Assembly: GCA_947588825.1 (NCBI GenBank)
Contig: CANPZU010000014.1
Location: 1 to 58,530 of the forward strand
DNA length: 58,530 nucleotides
Source of the DNA: an uncultured Clostridia bacterium
GTDB lineage: Bacteria; Bacillota; Clostridia; Oscillospirales; CAG-272
Direction of reading: 5' to 3'
The position numbers were made by a program, and so were the translations under genes. Below the pieces are notes generated by a model. That model saw only the letters and a program-made list of their open reading frames with translations, was not told where the DNA came from and did no database searches. This document shows positions 25,878 to 33,504 of this stretch, piece by piece (positions within the stretch are counted from its first letter, which is position 1; every line of letters starts with the position of its first letter).

Positions 25878-26305
25878 TAGAACGGCAGATCCTCATCGTC
25901 ATCTGTTTCGACAAATCCTGCGCTCTGCTGAGGTGCTGCGGGTGTGGGCGTGTCATGCGAGGCGGTGGCAGCATCCGCATCCTTCTTGGAGTCGCCGAAG
26001 TACACGCTGTTGGCGAGAATATCCACGGCGTAACGCTTATTGCCGTCCTTGTCCGTGTAATTTCGCTTCTGAAGTCTGCCGTCCACGACGATCATACGGC
26101 CCTTGGTGAAATACTTTGCAACGAAATCAGCGGTGGAGCGCCATGCGGTCACATCAAAGAAATCCGTTTCACGCTCATTGCTCTGCTTGTTGACAATATC
26201 GCGGTCGCAGGCGATAGAAAAGCTGCAAACAGAAATATCGTTGTTGACCTTTTTGATCTCCGGATCGCGCACCAGGCGTCCCATCATAATGACTTTATTC
26301 AGCAT
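25877..26305 (-). CDS. ssb: Single-stranded DNA-binding protein
   Basis: 142 residues with the SSB start LNKVIMMGRLVRDPEIK, the OB-fold core (SFSIACDRDI, FDVTAWRSTADFVAKYFTKG) and the acidic C-terminal tip DDDEDLPF that recruits partner proteins. It shares one base with the nuclease gene and overlaps the annealing-protein gene. Confidence 0.95.
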   Translation of the reverse strand: MLNKVIMMGRLVRDPEIKKVNNDISVCSFSIACDRDIVNKQSNERETDFFDVTAWRSTADFVAKYFTKGRMIVVDGRLQKRNYTDKDGNKRYAVDILANSVYFGDSKKDADAATASHDTPTPAAPQQSAGFVETDDDEDLPF

Positions 26306-27024
26306 TTTGTCTTACCTCCCAATTTATTGATTGCATCGGCAACCTTCTGTGCCGTAGCAATGTCTTTGATTGCGTTGGGGTTCTTTACACCGGCGATATC
26401 GTAGATCGTCTTGTAAATCACATCCCGTGTTACTCCGTTTTCCATCTTGCCAGCAATGATGCCGAGAATTTCCTGCTTCACGTCGTCCAGATCCTTTTCC
26501 TTTTTCTGTCTGGCAGCATCGGACAGCTCTTCACCGGTCCAAAGAGACAGGCCAAGACCGTGCAGCGCGGCACACTTCACCAGACAACGCTTGATGGACT
26601 TTCCGACATCGGCGGAAGTCAGCTTATCTGCGGGAATGGAAGCGTTCTTGAAGTCCATCACCGCAAGCGTCTCGGTTTCCGTTTGACCGTTGATCGTAAT
26701 GGAGACCTCAACCCAGGCCGTCTTCCCGTCTGTATGGTAGATACAGCCGTCCTCCGCCTTTTTGATCTCAAATACAGCGTTGGGATAAATGCTCTTGACA
26801 ATCGTCCATGCTTTGGACCAGGGCAGATAGAGGATTTTGCCCTTCTGCTTGATGTGCTCCGTAATGTCGTACTCATTGAGCCGCTGGAAGACACTCTCTT
26901 TGCCTTGCGCTTCCTGCTGGAGCATCCACGCTCTGAGGTCTTCATTACTCTGGATGAGTTTTGCGTTCTCATTTCTGAGACTATCCAGCTCTGCTTTCAG
27001 AGCTTCCGTATTGGAATCCGTCAT
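26299..27024 (-). CDS. Sak3-type (DUF1071) single-strand annealing protein
   Basis: 241 residues. The first 45 residues are a coiled coil. The DUF1071 core follows: GKILYLPWSKAWTIVKSIYPN, then YHTDGKTAWVEVSITING, and IKRCLVKCAALHGLGLSLWTGEEL, which match the Sak3 pattern (YLSWA.AW ... V.V.I.G ... I.RCLVKN...GLGLYI..GEDL). These RecT-like proteins anneal complementary strands during phage recombination. Its leader contains a copy of the dispersed AT-rich element (27035-27061) followed by GGAGG. Confidence 0.85.
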   Translation of the reverse strand: MTDSNTEALKAELDSLRNENAKLIQSNEDLRAWMLQQEAQGKESVFQRLNEYDITEHIKQKGKILYLPWSKAWTIVKSIYPNAVFEIKKAEDGCIYHTDGKTAWVEVSITINGQTETETLAVMDFKNASIPADKLTSADVGKSIKRCLVKCAALHGLGLSLWTGEELSDAARQKKEKDLDDVKQEILGIIAGKMENGVTRDVIYKTIYDIAGVKNPNAIKDIATAQKVADAINKLGGKTKC

Positions 27025-27040
27025 GTATTTCCCTCCAATT

Positions 27041-27667
27041 TTAAATTAAATGTTTTGCTTGACCCTCGATAAGATAGGTGGCCTCCATATCGGCCATGTG
27101 GGTCATCACGGCAAGAGGACAAATCTCGAACGCCTTGCTGATACTTGGGTCACCGCCCTTGGCCGCAGAGTCCCAAGATCCCATGTGCCAACGAATCGCA
27201 TAGATCTCATCCCGCGTCAGTTTGATGAAGCTCTGTAAGATGATGACTGACTTTTCTCCATGTCCGAGGGGAAGGCGGTCATCCGTCTTGTAAAACGGCT
27301 CCTTGTGCCACTGCCCGGTAGCCTCATCCTTTACGTTGCGGGTGCTGGTGACGTAAAAATTTGCCTTACAGATATCGTGGAACAGAGCAGTCACAGCGAC
27401 AGTCTCCGGGGTGATATGCATCTCCGGATAACGGGACACGATACCGGAGAGCGTATCGTAAACGTTCATACTATGCTCCAGCAGACCGCCCTTATAGTTA
27501 CCGTGGAATCTGGTGCTTGCAGGCGCGGTATAGAAGTCGGAACGCTCAAGCCACGCCATCAGATCCTCTATTCCTTGCCTCTGGATCGTAGAACAGATCT
27601 CGATAAATCTTGCTTTCAGACCTTCCAGATCAATACTGGGACTATTTTCAATATCGATATAAATCAC
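27041..27667 (-). CDS. HD-domain phosphohydrolase
   Basis: 208 residues. An early His (FHGNYKGGLLEHSMNVYD), the doublet in ALFHDICKANFY and a later GHGEKS His and HMADMEA give an HD-family metal site. The layout resembles YhaM-type HD exonucleases and phage HD hydrolases. Its C-terminus, QAKHLI, is encoded by the dispersed element, as in the unrelated gene at 8764. Confidence 0.75.
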   Translation of the reverse strand: MIYIDIENSPSIDLEGLKARFIEICSTIQRQGIEDLMAWLERSDFYTAPASTRFHGNYKGGLLEHSMNVYDTLSGIVSRYPEMHITPETVAVTALFHDICKANFYVTSTRNVKDEATGQWHKEPFYKTDDRLPLGHGEKSVIILQSFIKLTRDEIYAIRWHMGSWDSAAKGGDPSISKAFEICPLAVMTHMADMEATYLIEGQAKHLI

Positions 27668-27691
27668 TCCTTATATCAATTCGGATAGAGA

Positions 27692-27712
27692 GGGAGAGGC
27701 GAAGCCTCTCCC
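27692..27712 (-). terminator. GC hairpin between the SPFH and HD genes
   Basis: GGGAGAGGC-GAA-GCCTCTCCC, a perfect 9-bp stem just after the SPFH gene stop on the minus strand. No clear T run follows. Confidence 0.5.
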
Positions 27713-27719
27713 CATCAAT

Positions 27720-28637
27720 TTAGGGTGTCGGCGCTGCGGACATATCGGGAATGTTCACAATAGAGTTTCCCGCTCCGGAAACGGTGGGCAGCTTGCCATC
27801 CCACTGCTCATACTTGAGCTTTTCAATCAGCTCCGGCGTCAACGACTCAGCAATCACACGGTTGGCATCCGCCTCTGCCTCAGAAGCAATACGAAGCGCC
27901 TCAGCCTCTGCCTCTGCCTTGACCACGGCAGTCTCAGCGGCAATGCGTGCGACTTCCTTGTCCTTCTCGGCCTGCACCTTTGCGGTCTGCGCTTCAATAT
28001 TCGCAAGCTCCAGCTCCTGCTGCGCCGTAACCTTCTTTTGAATCGCCGCAGCCGTTTCATCATCCACAGAAATATCAGTAAAGTTCACAGTATCAATAAT
28101 AATACCGTATTCATCAAACTTTTCACGCAGATATGTATCAAGCTCTGCGTTAATGGCGGTACGCTGATCGCCAAAGATATCTGTGACTGGGTAATTCGCC
28201 GACACCTCCTGCGTCCAGGCAATCACCTTGGGCTTGATAAATGTGTCCTTGATGACCTCGCCGGAACGCCCCTTGAACATGGTAAACGTTTCCGCCACAC
28301 GACTGGCATCGAAGTAGTAGGAAAACTCAAGATTGACCCGGACGGTCTTGCCGTCGGAAGTCGGTATACTGAAGCTCTCGTCATTAGGCGAATCGCCCTT
28401 CTCTGCGGCAGTCAGATATGACTGCTCGATACCAACAGAGTAAGTGGTTACCTTTTTGGTTGGAGCAACAATATGCCATCCCTGGGTCAGAACCTCACCA
28501 TCTACGCCGCCATTCATGTTATAAACGACACCGACATAACCGGCCGGAATACGTTCTGTACAAGCAAATCCGAGAATCACACCGCCGAAAATCAGCAGCG
28601 CCAACACAATTGCACCAATCAATCCCTTTTTACGCAT
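27720..28637 (-). CDS. SPFH/prohibitin-family membrane protein
   Basis: 305 residues. An N-terminal membrane helix (GLIGAIVLALLIFGGVILG) is followed by the SPFH domain (ERIPAGYVGVVYNMNGGVDG, GWHIVAPTKKVTTYS) and a long Ala/Glu coiled coil (residues about 190-265). SPFH proteins form ring-like assemblies at membranes. Phage and prophage versions may scaffold replication or exclude other phages; the sequence does not decide. The SD is inside the end of the preceding 56-residue gene, so the two are coupled. Confidence 0.88.
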   Translation of the reverse strand: MRKKGLIGAIVLALLIFGGVILGFACTERIPAGYVGVVYNMNGGVDGEVLTQGWHIVAPTKKVTTYSVGIEQSYLTAAEKGDSPNDESFSIPTSDGKTVRVNLEFSYYFDASRVAETFTMFKGRSGEVIKDTFIKPKVIAWTQEVSANYPVTDIFGDQRTAINAELDTYLREKFDEYGIIIDTVNFTDISVDDETAAAIQKKVTAQQELELANIEAQTAKVQAEKDKEVARIAAETAVVKAEAEAEALRIASEAEADANRVIAESLTPELIEKLKYEQWDGKLPTVSGAGNSIVNIPDMSAAPTP

Positions 28638-28643
28638 CTTTTT

Positions 28644-28814
28644 TTACTCCTTTTCTTCTGTTTCTTGAAATTCGTCTTTGTCCTCTTCACTCATCGCGTC
28701 CCTTGCGTCCTTCCATAGACGGCTTACAAACCTGCCGAAAGGAATAAACGCAAAGGAGAGCAGCAACCAAAGAAGACCAGCCGATATCACAACAAGGATT
28801 ACAAATATGGGCAT
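28644..28814 (-). CDS. 56-residue single-pass membrane protein
   Basis: ATG at 28814 has AAAGGATG upstream. The protein begins with a membrane helix (IFVILVVISAGLLWLLLSF) and ends in a charged tail (EEDKDEFQETEEKE). It stops six bases before the SPFH start, so it is likely a partner of the SPFH protein. Confidence 0.65.
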   Translation of the reverse strand: MPIFVILVVISAGLLWLLLSFAFIPFGRFVSRLWKDARDAMSEEDKDEFQETEEKE

Positions 28815-28820
28815 CCGATA

Positions 28821-29084
28821 TCATCCTTTTTCGTTTTCATCCAGGCTCCTCATCAAAAAGCACTGGTCGCAGTACCGTTTTCCGGCGATTTCAATCTGTA
28901 CGTAATCGCCGGTGATCGGCTCACCGCATCCGTCACATAGAATCGTTCTGGCATAGTCTCCGCCGCAATAAGGACAACAGCTGTTGCGCTCATAAGGTGG
29001 AGAAATAAAACCGTGGCGTTCTGTCCAGCGGTGCGGTACATCGAAAGTCCTTCCGCAGTCGAGGCAGGTATAGTCACCATACAT
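28821..29084 (-). CDS. Zinc-ribbon protein
   Basis: 87 residues from the ATG at 29084. Three Cys pairs (CLDCG, CPYCGG, CDGCGEP) and a fourth (YCDQC) suggest two zinc ribbons. The ATG overlaps the stop of the winged-helix gene upstream. Confidence 0.65.
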   Translation of the reverse strand: MYGDYTCLDCGRTFDVPHRWTERHGFISPPYERNSCCPYCGGDYARTILCDGCGEPITGDYVQIEIAGKRYCDQCFLMRSLDENEKG

Positions 29085-29380
29085 CAGGCTTTCACCTTCC
29101 ACACCGCAGTGTTGTAGCCTGACTTTCCGGGACGTCTTCCAACAACCTCAACCTTACCTTCATTTCTCAGCTCCGACAGGCGCGGCCTGGTAAAGTTCGG
29201 TCCGTTGGTGAGGATCTTTCCTTCCGCAACCAGCCGATCTCCTATCTCGTCCGCTGTCATGCCGCCAGGATCGCCGCTGGTCAACACTTCCAGAATCATT
29301 GCCTTACGGTTCTGACGGTTCGGCTTGATCCGGTCGTATGCCTCACGGCGATCCAACAGTTCGATGGTCAATCTTTTCAA
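29084..29380 (-). CDS. Winged-helix-like small protein
   Basis: 98 residues. MILEVLTSGDPGGMTADEIGDRLV and FTRPRLSELRNEGKVEVVGRRPG follow a winged-helix pattern (helix 2, recognition helix, wing). It may be a small DNA-binding regulator or a cofactor of the adjacent methyltransferase. It overlaps the methyltransferase fragment at 29343-29558. Confidence 0.6.
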   Translation of the reverse strand: MKRLTIELLDRREAYDRIKPNRQNRKAMILEVLTSGDPGGMTADEIGDRLVAEGKILTNGPNFTRPRLSELRNEGKVEVVGRRPGKSGYNTAVWKVKA

Positions 29381-29558
29381 TCCTTTCTATCCGGCATACG
29401 CCGGTTTCTGTCGCGGTGATGGTCGGGCAGATCCATCCACCGTCCTGGACACGTCCGCGTCTTGTCTTGCTGGACGGGTAAGACAGATCTGCTACCCCCC
29501 CCACGGCGCACTCTATAAAACCTTCATGGGTTGCCTGTTTGATTCTTACCGTATCCAT
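29343..29558 (-). CDS. C5-methyltransferase target-recognition-like module
   Basis: 71 residues starting MDTVRIKQATHEG, then FIECAVGGVADLSYP and TRRGRVQDGGWICPTITATETGVCRIE. In many Clostridia C5 methyltransferases this segment sits inside the target-recognition region after motif VIII; here it stands alone, downstream of the gene part that carries motifs IX, X and I. An 8-G run (29495-29502) encodes its VGGV but keeps the frame. It may be a displaced specificity segment that acts in trans, or a remnant. Confidence 0.6.
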   Translation of the reverse strand: MDTVRIKQATHEGFIECAVGGVADLSYPSSKTRRGRVQDGGWICPTITATETGVCRIERIEKIDHRTVGSP

Positions 29559-30276
29559 AATGCTGCCTCGTCAAATTATGTACCATCCCGTCTTTGCTCC
29601 ACCCCCCCCCAGCTTCCGCTTTGAGTGAGCGTGCAACTGCAGATCCGTCATAGATTCTGTTCGCATCGCCATTATATCTGTTGATATAACCAATCTGAAT
29701 CAATCCATCATTTTTGACAGGCGGACTGTTTGCCGTGGCTTCTGGTGTATCAAATGTTGATAGGGCCTTCTCAAAAGCACCGATACCGGAGAAGAAGGAA
29801 CCAACGACCATATCCTCAAAGAGGTATGGCATGGCATCGTACAGTTTCCGCATAATAGCGCGAAGCACATCGACCACGATGGAATTGCCGGCTTGCTTGT
29901 AGAGCTGGGTGTTGCTCATACGGGCTACACGTTCCGCTTCTGTCATCCTACGCTTTCCGTCATGGGGATACTTGGTAAGAATGTCCCTGGCAACTTCTCT
30001 CGTACCAGTCATAGCGGAGAAGAAATCTTCATCTGTAAAACCCATCAAGCGCCAGGTTTCAAGCGGAATCAATTTGCGGACGCGGATGCCGTTCATGTCG
30101 TTCTGTTCTATTGCTATCATCTCGCTTTCTGAAATACATACCAATGATCTTTCGTTGGCTAAAATGGTATTTGAGATACCTGGACGGTAAAATTCAAGAT
30201 GAACTTTTCGCCCCCCCCCATGGCGGTTGTAGTTACGGTCTATCGGTTGGATCTTGCAACCTGTTGCTGATCGCAT
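29524..30276 (-). CDS. C5-cytosine methyltransferase, part with motifs IX, X and I
   Basis: 250 residues. First comes a recognition-like segment (IQPIDRNYNRHGGG, G9 run at 30211-30219), then the C-terminal methyltransferase motifs (RVRKLIPLETWRLMGFTDEDF; YKQAGNSIVVDVLRAIMRKL = IX-X). It then starts again with motif I, the AdoMet-binding VVGSFFSGIGAFEKAL, which normally opens the protein. It ends with another recognition-like segment (IGYINRYNGDANRIYDG). At the G9 run at 29602-29610 the present frame reads GGGWSKDG; one G fewer would give GGGGAKTGWYII and a stop at 29571, which is the usual end of this family. Confidence 0.8.
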   Translation of the reverse strand: MRSATGCKIQPIDRNYNRHGGGRKVHLEFYRPGISNTILANERSLVCISESEMIAIEQNDMNGIRVRKLIPLETWRLMGFTDEDFFSAMTGTREVARDILTKYPHDGKRRMTEAERVARMSNTQLYKQAGNSIVVDVLRAIMRKLYDAMPYLFEDMVVGSFFSGIGAFEKALSTFDTPEATANSPPVKNDGLIQIGYINRYNGDANRIYDGSAVARSLKAEAGGGWSKDGMVHNLTRQHYGYGKNQTGNP

Positions 30277-30285
30277 ATCTCATCC

Positions 30286-31169
30286 TCACTTTTCTTTGTA
30301 TACCATGACTCCGGTCATCTGCTGATTTCCAAATCCCTTGTAGTCACGGGCCAGCAGTGTAGATGTTGTATCGCAATATCCATCAAACTGCTGGCCCTTC
30401 TTACTCAGCTTTACGCCAGTTTGATACCAAATCCCAGCTGTGGCGGTCTGTTGAGTTCCTTCCGCTCGTTCGGACAGTGTTGCTGACGGTCTTAACGGTG
30501 GGGGGGGGCAATCATGTCGGCCACCTTGTCATCCGATAAGTAGTACCGCTCATCCACCTCATCCTCCAGCAGATCCACCAGAGAGTGCTTCAGCGGGATC
30601 GGATCCGGGAACTCGAATTTCCCATTGTCTAGGTCTTTGCGGATGATAACGCAGTAGACGCGCTCCCGATTTTGGGGGACTCCGTAGTGCTTGGCGTTGA
30701 GCACCCTCCAGTAAACGTTGTATCCGTAGTCCTCCAATTCCTTTACGAAGAGATCGAAGGTTGGCTTGAAGCGGGCGCTGGTGATGTTCTTGACATTCTC
30801 ATAGAGAGCGAAGCGCGGCTTTTTCTCCCGCAGGAAGCGCAGCCACTCGACGAGCAGTGAGGAGCGGGTCTTTTCGATCTCATCCGAGCCGCAGACCGGG
30901 CAGTGGTCGCGCTGATCGTAATGAGCTTCCAGAGGATTATAAACGTGACCACAATGTTTACAGGTCCAAACAGATCCACTCTGCTTACCGGCTACGCTGA
31001 AATCCTGGCAAGGAGATCCTCCAAACATCACATTAAAATCTGGCACGGTCTTCTCATCCGCCTTGGTAATATCCCCAATATTGAGATCTGGATCGATACC
31101 ATGAACGGCACAATAGCTCTCTGAGGCATATCTATCAAACTCACAAAATAAAGCTGTCTGATAGTTCAA
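30286..31169 (-). pseudogene. C5-cytosine methyltransferase, part with motifs II-VIII, frame broken at a C9 run
   Basis: TTG start with GGAGG 7 nt upstream. The protein begins at motif II (LFCEFDRYASESYCAVHG) without motif I, then has the catalytic GGSPCQDFSVAGKQSG (motif IV, with an inserted zinc finger CKHCG...CPVCG), motif VI ENVKNI and motif VIII VPQNRERVY. At nine C residues (coding strand; 30500-30508) the frame stops as APPHR. With ten C the same gene would continue through a normal recognition segment (DTTSTLLARDYKGFGNQ) to a stop at 30286. Together with the 29524-30276 gene it would make a complete enzyme of permuted motif order. Confidence 0.82.
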
Positions 31170-31218
31170 GCTACCACCTCCATTTTTAAATTAAATGTTT
31201 TGCTTAAAGAAGTGAATC

Positions 31219-31273
31219 TCAGGGACGTCCCTGACTTCCTTTATATTGTACCACACGGTTAGCCACTTGTCAA
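31219..31273 (-). promoter_or_regulatory. Promoter of the C5-methyltransferase operon with operators
   Basis: On the minus strand TTGACA (31268-31273), 17-bp spacer, TACAAT (31245-31250). The spacer contains GGCTAACCG, the inverse of the CGGTTAGC seen in the repressor promoter at 50041. A perfect 16-bp palindrome TCAGGGACGTCCCTGA (31219-31234) lies in the leader. Dispersed AT-rich elements flank it at 31184-31204 and 31274-31292. Confidence 0.8.
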
Positions 31274-31300
31274 CAATTAAATGTTGTGCTTGAAAGAGTT

Positions 31301-31414
31301 TTATAGTCCGTCATTCGGAGGAGATGGGAGAGACATCCAATGCGTAACACGCTTGTGCATGATTTTTGTTGACTGCATTGCGGTGATGATGAATGATCCA
31401 CTGTACTCTTCCTT
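31301..31414 (-). pseudogene. DUF551 C-terminal remnant
   Basis: The frame ending at 31301 reads EEYSGSFIITAMQST and KRVTHWMSLPSPPND, which is the C-terminal half of a DUF551 protein; the N-terminal WI.V...LP part is missing and the frame runs back into the end of the neighbouring gene with no start. It is likely a remnant of gene turnover, or a very short gene. Confidence 0.45.
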
Positions 31415-31415
31415 A

Positions 31416-32258
31416 CTAAAATGAGCACTCGCACGGCAGATTGTCGTCATCCTTGATGAGCTTCCGTGCAACGGCCCAGAATGCCTGCGGTTTGATTTTC
31501 TCGGTAGGAGACAGCGCCTTTTCTTTCAGCTTTGCAAATTCCTCCTCAAACTCCTCAAGAAACCCTTGCTTCAAGATGCTGTAACCAATCGCATCTTCTG
31601 CCCGTTTTGCTTTATCCCAGATCTCCGGATAGAGGCAGTAGACAACAAACCAATGCTGCTTACCGGCTTTCAGGCAGCCGGTGCAATTCGCGTGGTTGAA
31701 TATCTGATAGGTCCTTGGACGGCGGATGCCAATTTCTTCGATATTGTAAATGGTTCGCTCCGGCCAGGTCAAAGGATATTCTGTCCGGTATCCCATGGCC
31801 GCCATAATTCCTACGCGGCGTTTGATACGGCGCTGCTCATTTGCGTCAAAACCGTATACCAGAACAACGTCGTCGCGGATCTGCGGAAGCTGCGCCGGAT
31901 AGTTCTCTGTCAGCCATTTATGAAACGGTTCTGTTTTCAACCGGTTTGTACAAAGAGCGGAAGACTGTGCTCCGGTCTTAAACGCCTTGATTTCCATACA
32001 TACATCGAATTGGTCCTTGACTTCCCATCCAGGCATATTGGCATAGGTAATTGGGATACCAAGAAAATCTGAAACCTCTTTTTTAAAACGCTTGATATCT
32101 GCATCCTCAGTACGCGGGCACAGATCGTGATTAAGTAAAACTGTGTTATTCGTACCGAATTTCCTAACTACTTCCACGGCGGCAATCGCAGAGGAATGAC
32201 CGCCGGAGAAACAGACAATATGTTTCATACCGGCCACAACCATCTCGGCTGAGGTCAA
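31416..32258 (-). CDS. PAPS-reductase-like ATP pyrophosphatase (adenine nucleotide alpha hydrolase fold)
   Basis: 280 residues from a TTG at 32258 (GGAGG 9 nt upstream); an ATG at 32228 would remove ten residues. The PP-loop reads IVCFSGGHSSAIAAVEV. Later cysteines (NCTGCLKAGKQHW near residue 195; CTNR near 100) resemble the cysteines of PAPS-reductase/DndC-like enzymes that activate substrates by adenylation and transfer sulfur or reduce sulfate. It is one of two such genes between the C5 methyltransferase and a cysteine desulfurase. Confidence 0.8.
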   Translation of the reverse strand: MTSAEMVVAGMKHIVCFSGGHSSAIAAVEVVRKFGTNNTVLLNHDLCPRTEDADIKRFKKEVSDFLGIPITYANMPGWEVKDQFDVCMEIKAFKTGAQSSALCTNRLKTEPFHKWLTENYPAQLPQIRDDVVLVYGFDANEQRRIKRRVGIMAAMGYRTEYPLTWPERTIYNIEEIGIRRPRTYQIFNHANCTGCLKAGKQHWFVVYCLYPEIWDKAKRAEDAIGYSILKQGFLEEFEEEFAKLKEKALSPTEKIKPQAFWAVARKLIKDDDNLPCECSF

Positions 32259-32363
32259 CCATCTGATCCTCCCATGCTACGGCCAACAGGCTTTCACGCT
32301 GCAACAGATCATTTTACACTGCACTTATCAATCTTGCAGAAACCCGGTTTACCGGGATTGGTA

Positions 32364-32672
32364 TTACTCCTTTCTGTCGTATGTCATAGTGAATCCAAAA
32401 ATATTAGCGCCAAATTTATCAGCAATACACTGATGAAGAATTTGTTCGGCATTATCAACAAGAACATAATTATTATGCGTATATGGCAATGGCTGTGCAT
32501 CCTTGGAGAAAATGAGAGGATCTGGGATATCAACACGAAGCCGTCTTGCCACATCCATAATGTAACCCTTCTGCGCATTTCCCGGCACAATAATGGGATA
32601 TCCAGTAATCGCAGAAACATAGACCATTGCAGTAGTCTTGCCTTGTCCTCTGCCTAAAAACAAACCGTTCAT
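32364..32672 (-). CDS. Small P-loop protein
   Basis: 102 residues from the ATG at 32672. The N-terminus is a Walker A motif (GLFLGRGQGKTTAMVYVS), followed by a strand with Asp/Asn (YVLVDNAEQILHQC) that could be Walker B. It is too short for a terminase or helicase, so it is a minimal ATP-binding protein or a remnant. Confidence 0.6.
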   Translation of the reverse strand: MNGLFLGRGQGKTTAMVYVSAITGYPIIVPGNAQKGYIMDVARRLRVDIPDPLIFSKDAQPLPYTHNNYVLVDNAEQILHQCIADKFGANIFGFTMTYDRKE

Positions 32673-32680
32673 GGCACATC

Positions 32681-32965
32681 TCACTCCTTTCTGTTGTTAT
32701 CGGTTTGTGTACTCCTGAAATATCTGCCGATGGTCGCCAATGTCGCGCAGGCCAGCGGAATAAAATCTGGTGTAAAACGTGAGGTATCGAACATCAGGTT
32801 CAGTCCATCTGCAACCGCTTTTCCCACGCAAGCTTTGAGGATCATCCCTCCAAGATAGGAAAAAGCAAATGTAAGGACTGGACTAAAAACAAGGAAGCCA
32901 ATGAGTCCGACCGCTAAGGCACCTGCGGCTGCCATACTAAGATCATGTTTGCTATACAATGTCAA
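32681..32965 (-). CDS. Small membrane protein
   Basis: 94 residues, TTG start after GGAG. The segment MAAAGALAVGLIGFLVFSPVLTFAFSYLGGMI gives one or two membrane helices, followed by a Gly/Ala-rich region and a polar tail. Holin-like in size but in the wrong context for a lysis gene. Confidence 0.5.
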   Translation of the reverse strand: MTLYSKHDLSMAAAGALAVGLIGFLVFSPVLTFAFSYLGGMILKACVGKAVADGLNLMFDTSRFTPDFIPLACATLATIGRYFRSTQTDNNRKE

Positions 32966-33023
32966 ATGTCTCCTTTCTGTGGAATTTTCCAGAATAAAAC
33001 CGGTATTTTATCACGTCAAACAA

Positions 33024-33494
33024 CTATGTGACATTCTTCCAGCTATCGTGCGAACTGTGTTTATCCACATCGTTTGCGACTTCTTCAACCTTTTTATATT
33101 GACTGACCAGGACATGAAGACTGCCAAACTCTCCGATAACTGAAGACTGATAGGTATTTGTGAAGTCGTTATTATCACCCCATTCCAGAGCAATATAATC
33201 GTCAGTACCGTCCTCATAATAGACAGCAATATGTGTGATATCATTCCATTCCTGAATACGCTGGAAGATAGTACGCCCGGTTTCTTTCCCAAAGCTGACA
33301 AATTGCTTATTCGCATCTGGGCTGATCTCGATATACAGCTCTTTACAGAACTGTTTCTTATCAATAGAGTTACAGGCATACCTTGCGATGGTACTGCAGA
33401 CATCCGTACACCAGAAACACCCGATATCTTTTCGGTCAATACGTACTTCTTCGCAGTTTTCAAATACAAGTTCGATATATTTTACTTCCGACAT
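33024..33494 (-). CDS. Hypothetical protein
   Basis: 156 residues. Strand-rich N-terminus (VKYIELVFENCEEVRIDRKDIG), two nearby cysteines (CFWCTDVC) and a C-terminal amphipathic helix (VLVSQYKKVEEVANDVDKH). It ends acidic. No family recognised. It lies directly downstream of the frame-broken pyrophosphatase. Confidence 0.55.
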   Translation of the reverse strand: MSEVKYIELVFENCEEVRIDRKDIGCFWCTDVCSTIARYACNSIDKKQFCKELYIEISPDANKQFVSFGKETGRTIFQRIQEWNDITHIAVYYEDGTDDYIALEWGDNNDFTNTYQSSVIGEFGSLHVLVSQYKKVEEVANDVDKHSSHDSWKNVT

Positions 33495-33504
33495 AAGACC
33501 TCCT

